This document shows, piece by piece, positions 5,237-5,663 of a stretch of DNA of 5,663 nucleotides; the stretch's first letter is position 1, and the number at the start of each line of letters is the position of its first letter. The notes beneath the pieces are model-generated. The model was given only the letters and a program-made list of their open reading frames with translations, made no database searches and was not told where the DNA came from. Source of the DNA: Parachlamydiales bacterium (GTDB lineage Bacteria; Chlamydiota; Chlamydiia; Chlamydiales; Rhabdochlamydiaceae); assembly GCA_020050965.1 (NCBI GenBank), contig JAGVJV010000021.1, forward strand, positions 1 to 5,663. Reading direction: 5' to 3'. Position numbers and translations under genes: made by a program.

Positions 5237-5663
5237 CGAAGGTTTTTGAGAAAACTTCGCGGCAGATCCTTAGACACTTTACCTGGGAATTTGCTAGGAC
5301 GTTTTTCTAAAAAGGCTTGGATCCCTTCGACAACATCCGGGCCTTCCAGCATTTCAAAAAAGAATTGGCTTTCAACGGCAGTCGCGTCGCCAAGTTCAGC
5401 GCTACCTGCCATGTGTAAAATCATTTGCTTTGTGCAGGCCACGGACACTGCGGATGTGTTTGATATGAGATTGTGCGCGAGTTCGTAAGCGGCAGGTAAT
5501 AGATCTTTTACTGGGTATTTATTATTAACCAGTTTTGCTTCTTTCGCTTCTGTTGCTTCGATTAGGCGGCCTGAAATTAACCAATCCGCCGCCTTGGTTA
5601 AACCTACAATTCTAGGGAGAAGCCAAGTTGAACCTGCCTCAGGCACCAGTCCCCTTTGGGTAA
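5227..5663 (-). CDS. Crotonase-family protein (enoyl-CoA hydratase/isomerase), C-terminal part
   Basis: The visible 144 residues are roughly the second half of an acyl-CoA-binding crotonase fold; the start lies beyond the right edge. The frame enters as TQRGLVPEAGSTWLLPRIVG, the conserved segment found in a large group of enoyl-CoA hydratase/isomerase proteins, followed by the helical SGRLIEATEAKEAKLVN region. The C-terminal trimer-forming part ends in GIQAFLEKRPSKFPGK, typical of the family. The GTG at 5646 lies inside the conserved segment and is not the true start. The usual hydratase glutamates lie upstream and cannot be judged. The Glu of VPEAG sits where 4-chlorobenzoyl-CoA dehalogenase has its catalytic Asp, but Glu there is common in the family. 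Hydratase, isomerase or another CoA thioester reaction are all possible. It precedes the cupin gene in the same direction, with no GC-rich terminator between them. Confidence 0.9.
   Translation of the reverse strand, partial: TQRGLVPEAGSTWLLPRIVGLTKAADWLISGRLIEATEAKEAKLVNNKYPVKDLLPAAYELAHNLISNTSAVSVACTKQMILHMAGSAELGDATAVESQFFFEMLEGPDVVEGIQAFLEKRPSKFPGKVSKDLPRSFLKNLRHE

Overview
The window is gene-dense bacterial DNA of moderate base composition: roughly half GC by eye, with AT-rich gaps. It carries seven protein-coding regions, two of them cut by the window edges. No rRNA, tRNA, CRISPR array or complete mobile element was seen. An alanine racemase points to a bacterium that makes D-alanine for peptidoglycan. 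The species cannot be fixed from the sequence. The racemase wording and its high cysteine content would fit a chlamydia-related or other Gram-negative lineage, but that is only an impression.

Layout: (1) 1-183, + strand, the C-terminal end of an unrecognised protein whose stop overlaps the start of alr (ATGA). (2) 180-1244, + strand, alanine racemase, with a reshaped stretch after the PLP-contacting Arg. (3) 1201-3096, - strand, acetyl-CoA synthetase, overlapping the alr 3' end tail-to-tail by 44 bases. (4) 3097-3167, a 71-base divergent promoter region. (5) 3168-3536 and 3559-4446, + strand, a small VOC-fold (glyoxalase-like) protein followed 22 bases later by a complete haloalkane dehalogenase very close to LinB/DhaA. 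(6) 4502-5131, - strand, a cupin protein with a strong Shine-Dalgarno inside a perfect small hairpin. (7) 5227-5663, - strand, the C-terminal half of a crotonase-family (enoyl-CoA hydratase/isomerase) protein. The 95-base gap between 6 and 7 carries, on the + strand, a well-formed ribosome site and a 25-codon frame whose first residues recall P4-type integrases. It may be the stump of a lost integrase gene.

How they fit: alr is cell-wall housekeeping and acs activates acetate. The dehalogenase, VOC protein, cupin and crotonase look like an accessory small-molecule metabolism cluster. Dehalogenation gives alcohols, and acyl-CoA enzymes could act on later products, but no shared pathway is demonstrated. 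The most notable points are the intact LinB-like dehalogenase, the palindrome that hides the cupin ribosome site, the LYG motif lying out of frame inside alr, and the possible integrase stump.
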